Positions 9,201-15,406 of a DNA stretch of 38,411 nt are shown one piece after another. Within the stretch, counting starts at the first letter, position 1. Each line of letters begins with the position of its first letter. The stretch is from NCBI GenBank assembly GCA_002309655.1, contig DBXM01000002.1, forward strand, positions 108,448 to 146,858, read 5' to 3'. The notes beneath the pieces are model-generated. The model ran no database searches. It worked only from the letters and a program-made list of their open reading frames with translations, and was not told the origin of the DNA. Source of the stretch: Mageeibacillus sp. UBA1212 (GTDB lineage: Bacteria > Bacillota > Clostridia > UBA1212). Both the position numbers and the translations under genes were made by a program.

Positions 9201-9439
9201 TTGGCGTTGTAGTTGCCCGAGTGCGCACCCGTTGCCGTGTGGTAATCGCCCACACCAACAGACCATGCAAGGCCGTTCTCGCTCGCCTCAACGGTCCACC
9301 CGCTGGGAATCGCTCCGCCTTCGAAGCCCTCCGAGAGAATGACCGAGCTGTCTTCCGCGACGGCGTTCAACGTCACCATAGTCGCGACCATGGCGAGCGC
9401 TACCGCAAACGCGAGAATTCTCTTTAAATTCAATTTCAT
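6203..9439 (-). CDS. Exported adhesin-like protein with three choice-of-anchor-J domains
   Basis: This 1078-residue protein starts with a signal peptide ending at about ALA-type site NAVA (residues 1-28). Three MAM-like 'choice-of-anchor J'/cleaved-adhesin beta-sandwiches follow at ~33-188, 268-422 and 522-674, each with GW near the start, a (T)TWLI(T/S)P-type motif and a terminal LDDV strand. A Listeria-Bacteroides (InlB B-type) repeat ending in VLYAQW lies at ~196-265. The last ~290 residues (from HKLILSGQIGVKF) form a separate beta-rich domain. There is no LPXTG motif, dockerin or terminal membrane anchor, so it is probably secreted or non-covalently held; the C-terminus is Tyr/Ala-rich (YAYAYAYVD). 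GAGGAGG lies upstream of the ATG. It is likely to act in adhesion or polysaccharide binding; the ligand is unknown. It is co-transcribed with the 32-codon gene. Confidence 0.85.
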   Translation of the reverse strand: MKLNLKRILAFAVALAMVATMVTLNAVAEDSSVILSEGFEGGAIPSGWTVEASENGLAWSVGVGDYHTATGAHSGNYNAKAFHKKNDDTTWLITPSLDLTLDEGEVAILNFWYINRMWQGDLDQLEVYYRVGDGLWTELFISDGDTTQWTMYSEVLPAGATTSNVQFAFVMVDGYGYGLALDDVSIIRTDGSERVLSYNANSGSGEMPSQTVPCGSAAVAAQNGFTPPPGMRFNGWNTDADGEGEYYVPGDAITMFSDTVLYAQWIDSSVLKEGFECGKLPVGWSIEQEADSFKWSIGTGDNYSATGAHSGEYNARVVSASYTSYTTWLISPEVDASEVVEAELDFWFINRIYSPDTDAFGVAYRINGGEWVELFSTEENHEEWTMVALPVPAEACVEGVQFGFFATQHYGYGVGLDDVELLASDIPFVKEDMFEVTLPDKINVSDGATDFASSVTVTVKDEYKDLIGTPVVTFYLGKTPSESAVLPGIYKFVVTFPDSEYYLGRTFTDPSWTFYLAYNGEFFENFDGEDPLEFWMLIDDDGDGYGWYLYDAENGGGKEHSAPNVLTSASYYSTALYPDNWAIMPPVLIPENGHISFWILAQDPSYPGDKVGVYIGDSPDVSSMTKLEDFIADDRYLADELDLSAYAGKVKFIAFRHYDCTDLFRVNLDDVCISSHVHGDFTYVADDDTIIAYCGVEGCNLPEGIPMYLHTPDTANGEYEATLTGYDPNVIPDVPVFTYTGVNLTEYGPSNEAPTEGGVYEVAVTLGDATVKANYTVVAPAVPFFKSHKLILSGQIGVKFVMDLSGLSTEEIEGSFMYFAVGDDEYLVDTTEAEINSDGNYEFTCYVNSLQMAEMIYADFYYGDDSDISDEYSVQEYIDYVEKYSDQFSEQTVDLVMAIADYGHYAQIYLTGLHNIPEGKYEEMGTYYTDEFDFETIAELVDGYTLDLDKGNSGVEKAMMRLSLDSETALSVRFTLTEEALAAGTELEAFALTATDEYFAEAQEDGSYIIKIKGITALQLGNTIQISGDCGGIFTVDVAPLAFVRSVLNNSASGDDALNLAAALYNYYKYAYAYAYVD

Positions 9440-9518
9440 TTTTGCCTCCTCTTTTCTTTCGTTGAAAACCTTTTCCGATTGAAATATTGAGTCATCGGGG
9501 CTTCGCTCTCCCGTCCCG

Positions 9519-9564
9519 GCAACAGCTTATTATCGCAAATTTGTACACGCCGTTGCCCGCGGGA
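9519..9564 (-). promoter_or_regulatory. Inverted repeat in the adhesin leader RNA
   Basis: GGCAAC (9528-9533) pairs with GTTGCC (9552-9557), and TCCCG (9519-9523) with CGGGA (9560-9564), leaving an 18-nt loop and a small internal loop. The element lies inside the predicted ~140-nt leader of the adhesin mRNA. It matches no riboswitch class I could recall and is not followed by a T-run on the minus strand. Confidence 0.35.
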
Positions 9565-9588
9565 AAAAACACTGCCCCACTATACACC

Positions 9589-9617
9589 ATTCTAACACGC
9601 GCAAAACTAATAAGCAA
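9589..9617 (-). promoter_or_regulatory. Probable promoter of the adhesin/peptide operon
   Basis: On the minus strand, TTGCTT (9612-9617) is followed after 17 nt by TAGAAT (9589-9594). The -10 is a 5/6 match, the -35 is weak. Transcription would start near 9581 and leave a leader of about 140 nt before the ATG at 9439. A second -10-like TATAGT at 9579-9584 is poorly spaced. Confidence 0.5.
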
Positions 9618-9680
9618 GCGTTTTTAAGGCAGTTCGAACGGCAAAACAGTAAAAAAGTGCGAAAAGCGGCAAAACATCGC

Positions 9681-9710
9681 AAAAAAGGCGGCCCCTCGGG
9701 AAGAGCCGCC
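9681..9710 (-). terminator. Rho-independent terminator after the 269-residue exported protein gene
   Basis: GGCGGC (9687-9692) pairs with GCCGCC (9705-9710), and the stem is followed on the minus strand by TTTTTT (9681-9686). It lies 42 nt past the stop at 9752. Confidence 0.8.
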
Positions 9711-9751
9711 AAACAATCGTATTAAATTCCGCTTTTCACGTCTCGCGTTCT

Positions 9752-10552
9752 TCACTTCCCCGCCAGCGCGATCGTGCTTTCGAACCTTTCCGTTTCAAAC
9801 AGGTTGAGCTCGTGCCACTTTCCGTCCGCCGTCCGCAGGTATTTGTTGTGCACGTAGCGGATCTCCACCGTAGTTCCGTCCTCGTAGGTGAAGAGGAAGT
9901 CAAACCCGAGTCCGCCGAAGCTGAGCGCGTCCGCTTCCTCGCAGTCTCTGAGGTGAAGCGAATTCATGTAGAGCTTCATGAATTTGATGCTGTCCGCGTT
10001 TGTGCAGTCCCGGATCACCGGTTTGACCTCTTCATTGCTTGAAGGGTTCTGCACCGCGCTGGCGTAATGCATGCTCACGATGTTCCCGTCCGGGACGACC
10101 GTCATCGTCTCGCCTATCTCCCCGAAAAGCATGTCGCGGATCCGGTCAACGTACGCCGCCCGCCTGGGTTCCGTGTCATCATCGCCGACGATCCAGTATT
10201 CACCGATATAGCTGGAATACGGGTTCTGCCAGGGAATCACAGTCACGTTCTCCGCGTTGCCGCCCACCGAAGCAAGAATGTCCCGCATCTCTTCAACGTT
10301 CACGCCTTTAAGGTGCGCCCACAGCAGTTCATTCCAGTCGAGCGCCGGCTCGGCGTGCTCCATCAGCGCGAAGGAATAGCTTCCCCTTGCCATCTGCCAC
10401 ACGTACACGTCAAATCCGTTCGAACCGTCGAGCGAAACGTAGTCGGTCGTGAATTCCCCCCTGTTTCCGGTCGCCGCGTTAACCGCCATCGCCGCCGCCA
10501 TTACCGCAGCCGCCGCCAGCACCGTGAACGCCGCTATTTTCAAAATCTTCAT
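9752..10552 (-). CDS. Exported protein of unknown function
   Basis: About 266 residues with a clear N-terminal signal peptide (MKILKIAAFTVLAAAAVM... to about NAATG). The mature part is acidic, with alternating hydrophobic residues suggesting a beta-rich or alpha/beta fold. It includes a Tyr-rich segment (VEIRYVHNKYLRTADGKW) near the C-terminus. There is no lipobox Cys, LPXTG motif or membrane anchor. I do not recognise the family. The start is uncertain: a GTG at 10561 has AGGA only 2 nt away, while the ATG at 10552 has it 11 nt upstream and opens directly on the signal peptide, so the ATG is preferred. A terminator follows at 9681-9710. It is probably transcribed alone, although no good promoter was found in the repeat-bearing region upstream. 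Confidence 0.72.
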   Translation of the reverse strand: MKILKIAAFTVLAAAAVMAAAMAVNAATGNRGEFTTDYVSLDGSNGFDVYVWQMARGSYSFALMEHAEPALDWNELLWAHLKGVNVEEMRDILASVGGNAENVTVIPWQNPYSSYIGEYWIVGDDDTEPRRAAYVDRIRDMLFGEIGETMTVVPDGNIVSMHYASAVQNPSSNEEVKPVIRDCTNADSIKFMKLYMNSLHLRDCEEADALSFGGLGFDFLFTYEDGTTVEIRYVHNKYLRTADGKWHELNLFETERFESTIALAGK

Positions 10553-10561
10553 AATTTCCAC

Positions 10562-10705
10562 CGTCCTAAGAAGTTGAATTGGTAAAAATGATCTGCGCGC
10601 ATCTCAACTCTTACGCAAGGTATTGTACAAGGTTTCGTGAATGAAATAAAGTGACAAATCGCAACAACTCAAATTTGCTTCCCGCACCCCTCAAAAACCG
10701 CCCGG
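10562..10705. other. Intergenic region upstream of the 269-residue gene
   Basis: No gene seen. On the minus strand it contains a -10-like TACAAT but no convincing -35 at the right distance. A small inverted repeat, AAAACCG (10694-10700) / CGGTTTT (10703-10709), abuts the 33-bp repeat array. Confidence 0.4.
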
Positions 10706-10827
10706 TTTTGGAAAAGTCACCAAAAACACCCCGAAAAACTATGGAAAAGTCACCAAAAACGCCTCGAAAAAATATGGAAAAGTCACCGAAAACGCCACGA
10801 AAAACTATGGAAAAGTCACCCGGTTGA
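10706..10827 (+). repeat. 33-bp tandem repeat (minisatellite), about 3.5 copies
   Basis: The word TGGAAAAGTCACC recurs at 10709, 10742, 10775 and 10808, exactly every 33 bp, with A/C-rich fill such as AAAAACGCC. Copies differ at single positions. The period is a multiple of three, so one plus-strand frame stays open and reads MEKSPKTPRKT-like units before a TGA at 10825. It has no ribosome-binding site and is best regarded as non-coding. It lies between two minus-strand genes. Confidence 0.88.
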
Positions 10828-10861
10828 TTGTTTTATAAAAGCGACGAATCCCTGAATTTCC

Positions 10862-13177
10862 CTATTCCACGGAGAAAAACACTTCCAGCTTCACCGCGCC
10901 GCCGCTGTCCCGGATGACGACCTTGTAATCGCCTTCGGGGATGTTCCTGTAGGGCACCACCTGCGGGTTTTGGGGCGTTGCGCAGAACCAGTCCGCCACC
11001 GCGGAAGTGCCGCCGTTCTCAAGCAGGAACCAGCCGTCCCGCGAGCCCGCAGTCAAATCGAAGCACGCGTAGAACACGCCCGCGTCCTTGCCGGGAACGT
11101 ATGCCTCCGGGTAGAAGACCAGGTAGTCGCCCTTCTCGCCCCGCGCCGTGACCAGGATCGGCTCGCCCTTTTCGTACACCTTCTTGTTCACCGCGAGCGC
11201 GCGCGAACCCTCCTCGACGCTGTCGCCTTCGTTGTCCTCCGGCCCCTTGTAGAGTGTGGGAATCGTGTCGGGAATGTTGCCGCCGTCGTTGTAGATCGCC
11301 ACCTCGCCAAGCTCAGCGCAGCCGTGGCCTTCCTTCTCGCGGAAACCGGTCACAGCCACCCGCACGTACCGGGCGTTCACGGGTCCGAAGCGGAACACCG
11401 GCACCTTCGTCAGGTCCGGCTCGAAGTCCTTCACCTCAGCCGCCGTGTACCATGTCCGGCCGTCGGAAGACACCAGGATCGAGAACGACTTCGGGAAGAA
11501 TTTGAAGCACGCCGCGCCCTTCCCAGCGGGGTATAGGTCGACCCGGTTGACAACCGTCTCCGCGCCCAGGTCGAAGGTCAGGCACTGCGGCGAGCCGTCT
11601 TCCGAGATCAGCGAAGCCTTGGCGCCGTCGTCGAAAACGCCGTCGTGAACGTTGCACAAAAACGCGGTCCCGTCACCCGCCGCCGACGTAGCCGTAAGCC
11701 GCGCCGCCACCGCCAAATCAAAAGTAAGAGCCGGATCGTCAGAAGACTTGACATCGGCCTCGTAGGGATTGTTATTTCCGCTATTTTTAGGCAGATTCAG
11801 TTCCCCGCTCTTAACCTCCAGCAGCGAGCAATCACCCGCTTCAAGCGTGAGCGTGAGCACTCCGTTCTCGACCGGAGCCGCCTTCAAGCCGCCGTTTTCG
11901 TCGTCCACCAGTAAAAGTTCGAGATTCCCGACGCTAAACGTCAGCGTCTGCGCCTTTTTGAAGTTCTTGTTGACGATCATCAGGTACCGCCCGCCGCCGT
12001 CCCGCCGTTCGATCACCGAGACGATCGCGTCGGTCCTTCCTGTCGCCTGCACCGCGAAATCTTCGGGAATCAGCTCGTACGCGCCGGCCGTCTTCTTCTT
12101 TGTGTGGTACACCGCCACCGCGTCGCCTGCCGCAAGATACGCGCCGATTGTGTGGATCTTGTGGTTGATCAGGCACACCGCGTCGTAAAGGTCCGTGGGG
12201 TTGTGGTCCGCGTCAAAAATCGCGTCCGTGTAGCCGCTGTCGACGCCCCAGGGCTTCTCCCACGTGAAGAATTTCAGCTCCTTCACGCCGTACGCCAGCG
12301 CCGCCATCATGTTGTAGCGCAGATCGCCCGCCGACGGCCGCCGGTAGTTCACGTAGCCCACCGACTGCACGTAGACGGCCGTGTTCATTCCCGTGTCCAG
12401 CGCCGCCCGCCTCAGGTCGTCGTAGTTCTTGAACAGCTGGTACTCGTCAACGCCCCCGCTCTTGTCGAAGCAGTACGTGTCAAGCGAAAGCGTGCCCCAA
12501 CCGTTCACGAGGCTGCCGAAGTCGCTCAGCCGCTTGTAGTACGTGCCCTCCGGATACGCGCCACGCGGCAGGAAGTTGATGTTGATGTAGCAGTCGGGAA
12601 AAGCCCCGCGCAGAACGTTCTCCACCCTCGCGTACGGGTTCGGATCGTAGGGCTCGTCGACAACGTAGAACCCCGCAAAACCGTCAACCCCCGCATAATC
12701 CTTCGCGACCTGTGCGAGCTCCGAGTCCGTGCGGCTTGCCCCTGTCTGCACCCGGTAGTCGCGCGAATAGACCTTCAGCCCGAACTTGGCCGCGTCCTTC
12801 ATGATCGGCAGGTACTTGTCCGGGGTATGGCCCTCCGCCACCCACACGTCGTCAACGTAAACGTGCGACACGACGTCGATCTCCGCCTCCCTCATGTACG
12901 CCATCTGCCGCTTCCGCAGCGTCTCGTTCTGCAGCTGCACCAGGTAGGCGTTGATCGTAATGTTGTCGCGCGTGATCGGCTTCTTCTCCGCCGCAGGCTC
13001 CGCGATTTTGCCCGACGCCTCGGGAAGGGTCTCCCCCGCAGGAGTCGGAGTCGCCTCAGGTCCGGGAACGTTCCCGCCGCCAGTAGGCGTAGCGTCAGAA
13101 GCCGGCCCGGAATTGCAGCCCGCAAAGAATGCCCCGAACGTAACCATGAATGCAATCAGCAGCGCAAAGCGTTTCAT
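10862..13177 (-). CDS. Lipoprotein with glycosidase-like TIM barrel and F5/8-type C domain
   Basis: A 771-residue surface lipoprotein. The N-terminus MKRFALLIAFMVTFGAFFAGC has a lipobox with the acylated Cys at 21, followed by a Pro/Thr/Gly linker (~22-65). Residues ~70-350 resemble a clan-A-type (beta/alpha)8 glycosidase barrel. YVVDEPYD (E175) is a good candidate acid/base region, and FFTWEKPWGVDSG (~303-315) a possible second catalytic strand. A beta-sandwich follows (~350-460). Residues ~488-631 match an F5/8 type C (discoidin-like) carbohydrate-binding domain with LTFDLG, VNRVDLYP and ARYVRVAVTG. A final ~130-residue beta domain completes it. The substrate is unknown. GGAG precedes the ATG by about 10 nt. 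Neighbours are also exported glycan-related proteins, suggesting polysaccharide foraging or wall remodelling at the outer membrane face. Confidence 0.82.
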   Translation of the reverse strand: MKRFALLIAFMVTFGAFFAGCNSGPASDATPTGGGNVPGPEATPTPAGETLPEASGKIAEPAAEKKPITRDNITINAYLVQLQNETLRKRQMAYMREAEIDVVSHVYVDDVWVAEGHTPDKYLPIMKDAAKFGLKVYSRDYRVQTGASRTDSELAQVAKDYAGVDGFAGFYVVDEPYDPNPYARVENVLRGAFPDCYININFLPRGAYPEGTYYKRLSDFGSLVNGWGTLSLDTYCFDKSGGVDEYQLFKNYDDLRRAALDTGMNTAVYVQSVGYVNYRRPSAGDLRYNMMAALAYGVKELKFFTWEKPWGVDSGYTDAIFDADHNPTDLYDAVCLINHKIHTIGAYLAAGDAVAVYHTKKKTAGAYELIPEDFAVQATGRTDAIVSVIERRDGGGRYLMIVNKNFKKAQTLTFSVGNLELLLVDDENGGLKAAPVENGVLTLTLEAGDCSLLEVKSGELNLPKNSGNNNPYEADVKSSDDPALTFDLAVAARLTATSAAGDGTAFLCNVHDGVFDDGAKASLISEDGSPQCLTFDLGAETVVNRVDLYPAGKGAACFKFFPKSFSILVSSDGRTWYTAAEVKDFEPDLTKVPVFRFGPVNARYVRVAVTGFREKEGHGCAELGEVAIYNDGGNIPDTIPTLYKGPEDNEGDSVEEGSRALAVNKKVYEKGEPILVTARGEKGDYLVFYPEAYVPGKDAGVFYACFDLTAGSRDGWFLLENGGTSAVADWFCATPQNPQVVPYRNIPEGDYKVVIRDSGGAVKLEVFFSVE

Positions 13178-13257
13178 TTTAATCTATCTCCAAACTACCA
13201 GTCTTTTGCACACCAATCCAGCGTTTACTCATTAAATCGCTTGACTTCACACAAATA
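13178..13257. other. Short upstream region of the TIM-barrel lipoprotein gene
   Basis: It contains the weak ribosome-binding site of the gene starting at 13177. No clear promoter was found. It adjoins the probable gene remnant at 13258-13582. Confidence 0.35.
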
Positions 13258-13582
13258 TCATGAATGGTTCAAAATTTGCTCAATTCTCTGGTAAGAGCAT
13301 AGCCGGATTTTTCGTACACCTTTTTCTTTTCTGCAAACGGAGAATTGGAACGATCTGTGTAATTCATTCACGATATCGAAGAGATTTGATTCTACGTCAG
13401 AGTACAATTTCGATCCTTTTCTCACTTGATTGTTCTCCATTCACATTGCGGAGCGTATTACACATTTCCCGATGCGTCAACTGTTTGAAAATCCATAAAT
13501 CGTCAACAGGCTGTTGACAGTTTTCGGCATCTGTGCAGGACTCATAAAGCATGCTTCTCACGATATTCCCGCATTCCCGCAT
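13258..13582 (-). pseudogene. Possible frameshifted remnant of a small protein gene
   Basis: Two overlapping minus-strand frames have protein-like composition and A/T-richer sequence than the neighbours. The first (13582 down to 13397) reads ...DLWIFKQLTHREMCNTLRNV... The second (13440 down to 13258) reads ...KGSKLYSDVESNLFDIV..., then HRSFQFSVCRKEKG and IRLCSYQRIEQI before its stop. Joining them near 13435 would give a plausible ~115-residue protein. Neither half has a good ribosome-binding site: AAGGA touches the first ATG directly, and the second ATG follows an in-frame TGA. This suggests a decayed gene with one frameshift, less likely programmed frameshifting or chance. No family was recognised. 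Confidence 0.35.
13502..13518. promoter_or_regulatory. 17-bp palindrome
   Basis: GTCAACAG, one central G, then CTGTTGAC form a perfect 8-bp inverted repeat. It resembles an operator for a dimeric regulator, but it lies inside the probable gene remnant and about 325 bp upstream of the nearest minus-strand start, so its role is uncertain. Confidence 0.35.
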
Positions 13583-13585
13583 TCC

Positions 13586-15187
13586 TTAATACCCGCTGTA
13601 GTTTTCATTCACTATCTTGAACGCCACCAGCGGGATGCCGTCGCTGCTCGTGATGTTCGCGACGTCGGTCAGCGCCTCGTGCATCAGCCCGTAGCCCACG
13701 TACGCCGCTTCCTTGTCGGGGATCACCCGGAGCGTGAAGGCGTCCACCTGCTCCACCCTGCCCTTGATCTTCCCGCCGTAGTCGTAGTAGCACATGAGGC
13801 CCAGGAAGCCGTCGCCGGTGGAGAAGCGCAGACCGTCGCCCGCGTTCTTGAACGTGATCGTGACCGAGTTGTCATCGTTCCAGACCACCTTGTCCGGTTC
13901 GGGGGTCAGGGAATGTTCCGCGTCGCCCACGCCGTAGCTCACGAAGCCCGCAATCCGCGCGGCCCGGAAGCCCAGCTCGTACTTGTAGTAGGGGTGCGCC
14001 CACTGCTCGTCGCCGTCCCGGTAGCCCTGGTCGATGGAGGACACGATGTAGGAGTTGGGAATGAGCTTCACGGCGTCGTATTGGGCAGCCCGGATCATGG
14101 GCGCCTGGCCCCAGTTCGTCAACCCGTCGTAGCCGTAGGAGCTGAGCTGCACGTTGATGAACGGGAACGCGATCCCCCAGGCCTTCCTGTAGGCCTCCAC
14201 CGTGGCGCGAAGGTTCTCCGCGTAGGTCAGGTACATGTCGGCCCCGCTCTCGCTCTCGCCCTGGTAGAAGACCATTCCCGTGATCCGGTTCCTCGTGAAC
14301 GGATGGATCAGCGTGTTGTAGTACCCGCTCACCGGCACCAGAGCCCCCGTTGTGTGACCCAGCTTCTTCGCCACGTCACCGGGCATCAGTTCCCTTATCG
14401 CAGCACCGCCCGCGGCGGCCATAACCAGCCCCAGGGGCACGTCCGTCAGCTTGCTGAGCTCCTTCCCGAAGTAGTACCCAAGGGCCGAGAACTGCGCCAC
14501 CGTCTCCGGCGTGGTCCGTTCCCAGCACACGGTTTCGTTGAACGTATCCGTCCGCGGCGCCGTCACGTCCGCCTTTCCTTCGCTCACCGCCCCCTGCACG
14601 TCCGCGGCCGCCTGCTTGAAAATCCTGATCAGGTCGTCTTCTTTGATCTGCTTGTCGTACGCCGGCTTCTTCACCCTCGCGAACCAGTACGCGATCTCCG
14701 CGTTGGACTGCCCCGAGATGACCCAAACGTCGCCCACGAGAATGTCCGTGAACTCTTTGGTTTCCCCATTTTTAGGGTAAATCTTGAGCGTCTGCGGCTC
14801 CTTCACCGCCTCGTGCGACGAGAACGTGATCTCCCACGTGCCGTCCCGCTTGACCTTGCCGTACCGCCGCTCGCCCATGAACTCACCGTAAATGATGCCG
14901 CCCTTGACGTCCGCCGTGCCGTACACGTGGAAGTAGGCGTTGCGCTGCACCACCATCGAAGAGGAAATCGTGCGGTTGACCGTGAAGGTGATCGGCTTGC
15001 CGCTGTCGCGGGGTTCCTTCTGCGGGGCCAGGTCCGGCGGCGCAACGTTGGTCTCGGGAAGCGGTCCGTCGTCCTTCGCGCAGCCGCCCGCGCCGGCAAC
15101 GGAGATCAAAAGAAGAACGCCTGCCAGGAACGTCAGGAAGATTTTTCCGGTTGTGATTGCGGTTGTTTTGCGGGGGTGTCGTGTCAT
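13586..15187 (-). CDS. Sialate O-acetylesterase-like (SASA domain) lipoprotein
   Basis: A 533-residue lipoprotein: long signal region with lipobox SVAGAGGC (Cys36), a Pro-rich linker, then a beta-sandwich (~65-145) and an SGNH/SASA esterase domain. Family motifs are visible: GDVWVISGQSN (~152-162, nucleophile Ser161), FYQGESESG in the middle, and the Asp/His region GDEQWAHPYYK towards the C-terminus. Enzymes of this family remove O-acetyl groups from sialic acids or from plant or host polysaccharides. The precise substrate cannot be told from sequence alone. The start has only a weak ribosome-binding site (GAAAGG ~10 nt away). It is probably anchored on the outer face of the membrane and works with the neighbouring carbohydrate-active lipoprotein. 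A 33-bp tandem repeat lies about 100 bp upstream. Confidence 0.87.
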   Translation of the reverse strand: MTRHPRKTTAITTGKIFLTFLAGVLLLISVAGAGGCAKDDGPLPETNVAPPDLAPQKEPRDSGKPITFTVNRTISSSMVVQRNAYFHVYGTADVKGGIIYGEFMGERRYGKVKRDGTWEITFSSHEAVKEPQTLKIYPKNGETKEFTDILVGDVWVISGQSNAEIAYWFARVKKPAYDKQIKEDDLIRIFKQAAADVQGAVSEGKADVTAPRTDTFNETVCWERTTPETVAQFSALGYYFGKELSKLTDVPLGLVMAAAGGAAIRELMPGDVAKKLGHTTGALVPVSGYYNTLIHPFTRNRITGMVFYQGESESGADMYLTYAENLRATVEAYRKAWGIAFPFINVQLSSYGYDGLTNWGQAPMIRAAQYDAVKLIPNSYIVSSIDQGYRDGDEQWAHPYYKYELGFRAARIAGFVSYGVGDAEHSLTPEPDKVVWNDDNSVTITFKNAGDGLRFSTGDGFLGLMCYYDYGGKIKGRVEQVDAFTLRVIPDKEAAYVGYGLMHEALTDVANITSSDGIPLVAFKIVNENYSGY

Positions 15188-15290
15188 TTTAGTTCGGCCT
15201 TTCTTTGGGGCGTTTTGGGGGTGTTTGCGGATTGTTTTGTTTGCAGTTTTGCGGTTTTGCTATGGTCGCGGCGTGTGCTTTGAGCGGCAG

Positions 15291-15400
15291 TCGCAAAATG
15301 TTTTTGGCGGTTTTCCGGTGAAATCGCAATTTGTTTTCGGCGGTTTTCCGGTGAAATCGCAATTTGTTTTTGGCGGTTTTCCGGTGAAATCGCAATTTGT
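15291..15400 (-). repeat. 33-bp tandem repeat (minisatellite), 3.3 copies
   Basis: Units start at 15291, 15324, 15357 and (partial) 15390 and share GGCGGTTTTCCGGTGAAA; the two full copies at 15324 and 15357 differ at one base. As the period is a multiple of three, several frames stay open on both strands (LRFHRKTAKNK-like on the minus strand, FGGFPVKSQFV-like on the plus strand). No ribosome-binding site supports any of them. The array starts 7 bp after the stop of the giant helicase gene. Confidence 0.9.
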
Positions 15401-15406
15401 TGGGGG

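Noticed and set aside
9519..9564. Known riboswitch upstream of the adhesin gene
   Set aside because: I compared it from memory with glycine, cyclic-di-GMP, guanidine and fluoride patterns; only short fragments agreed, so it is kept as a generic structured leader.
10706..10827. Possible CRISPR array
   Set aside because: The repeat units are contiguous without unique spacers, and no cas genes are present. The same holds for 15291-15400.
10708..10827. Small basic repeat protein encoded by the minisatellite
   Set aside because: It would start at TTG or an internal ATG without a ribosome-binding site, on the strand opposite to the surrounding genes. The open frame follows trivially from a period divisible by three.
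13502..13518. LexA-type SOS box
   Set aside because: The palindrome GTCAACAG-G-CTGTTGAC does not match the Gram-positive GAAC-N4-GTTC pattern and is not directly upstream of a gene start.
13514..15283. A 589-codon plus-strand open frame opposite the esterase gene
   Set aside because: It mirrors a GC-rich real gene on the minus strand, has an Arg/Val/His-rich composition without motifs and no ribosome-binding site. The same applies to long plus-strand frames at 1736-2533, 3057-4577, 12104-13294 and 25103-26869.
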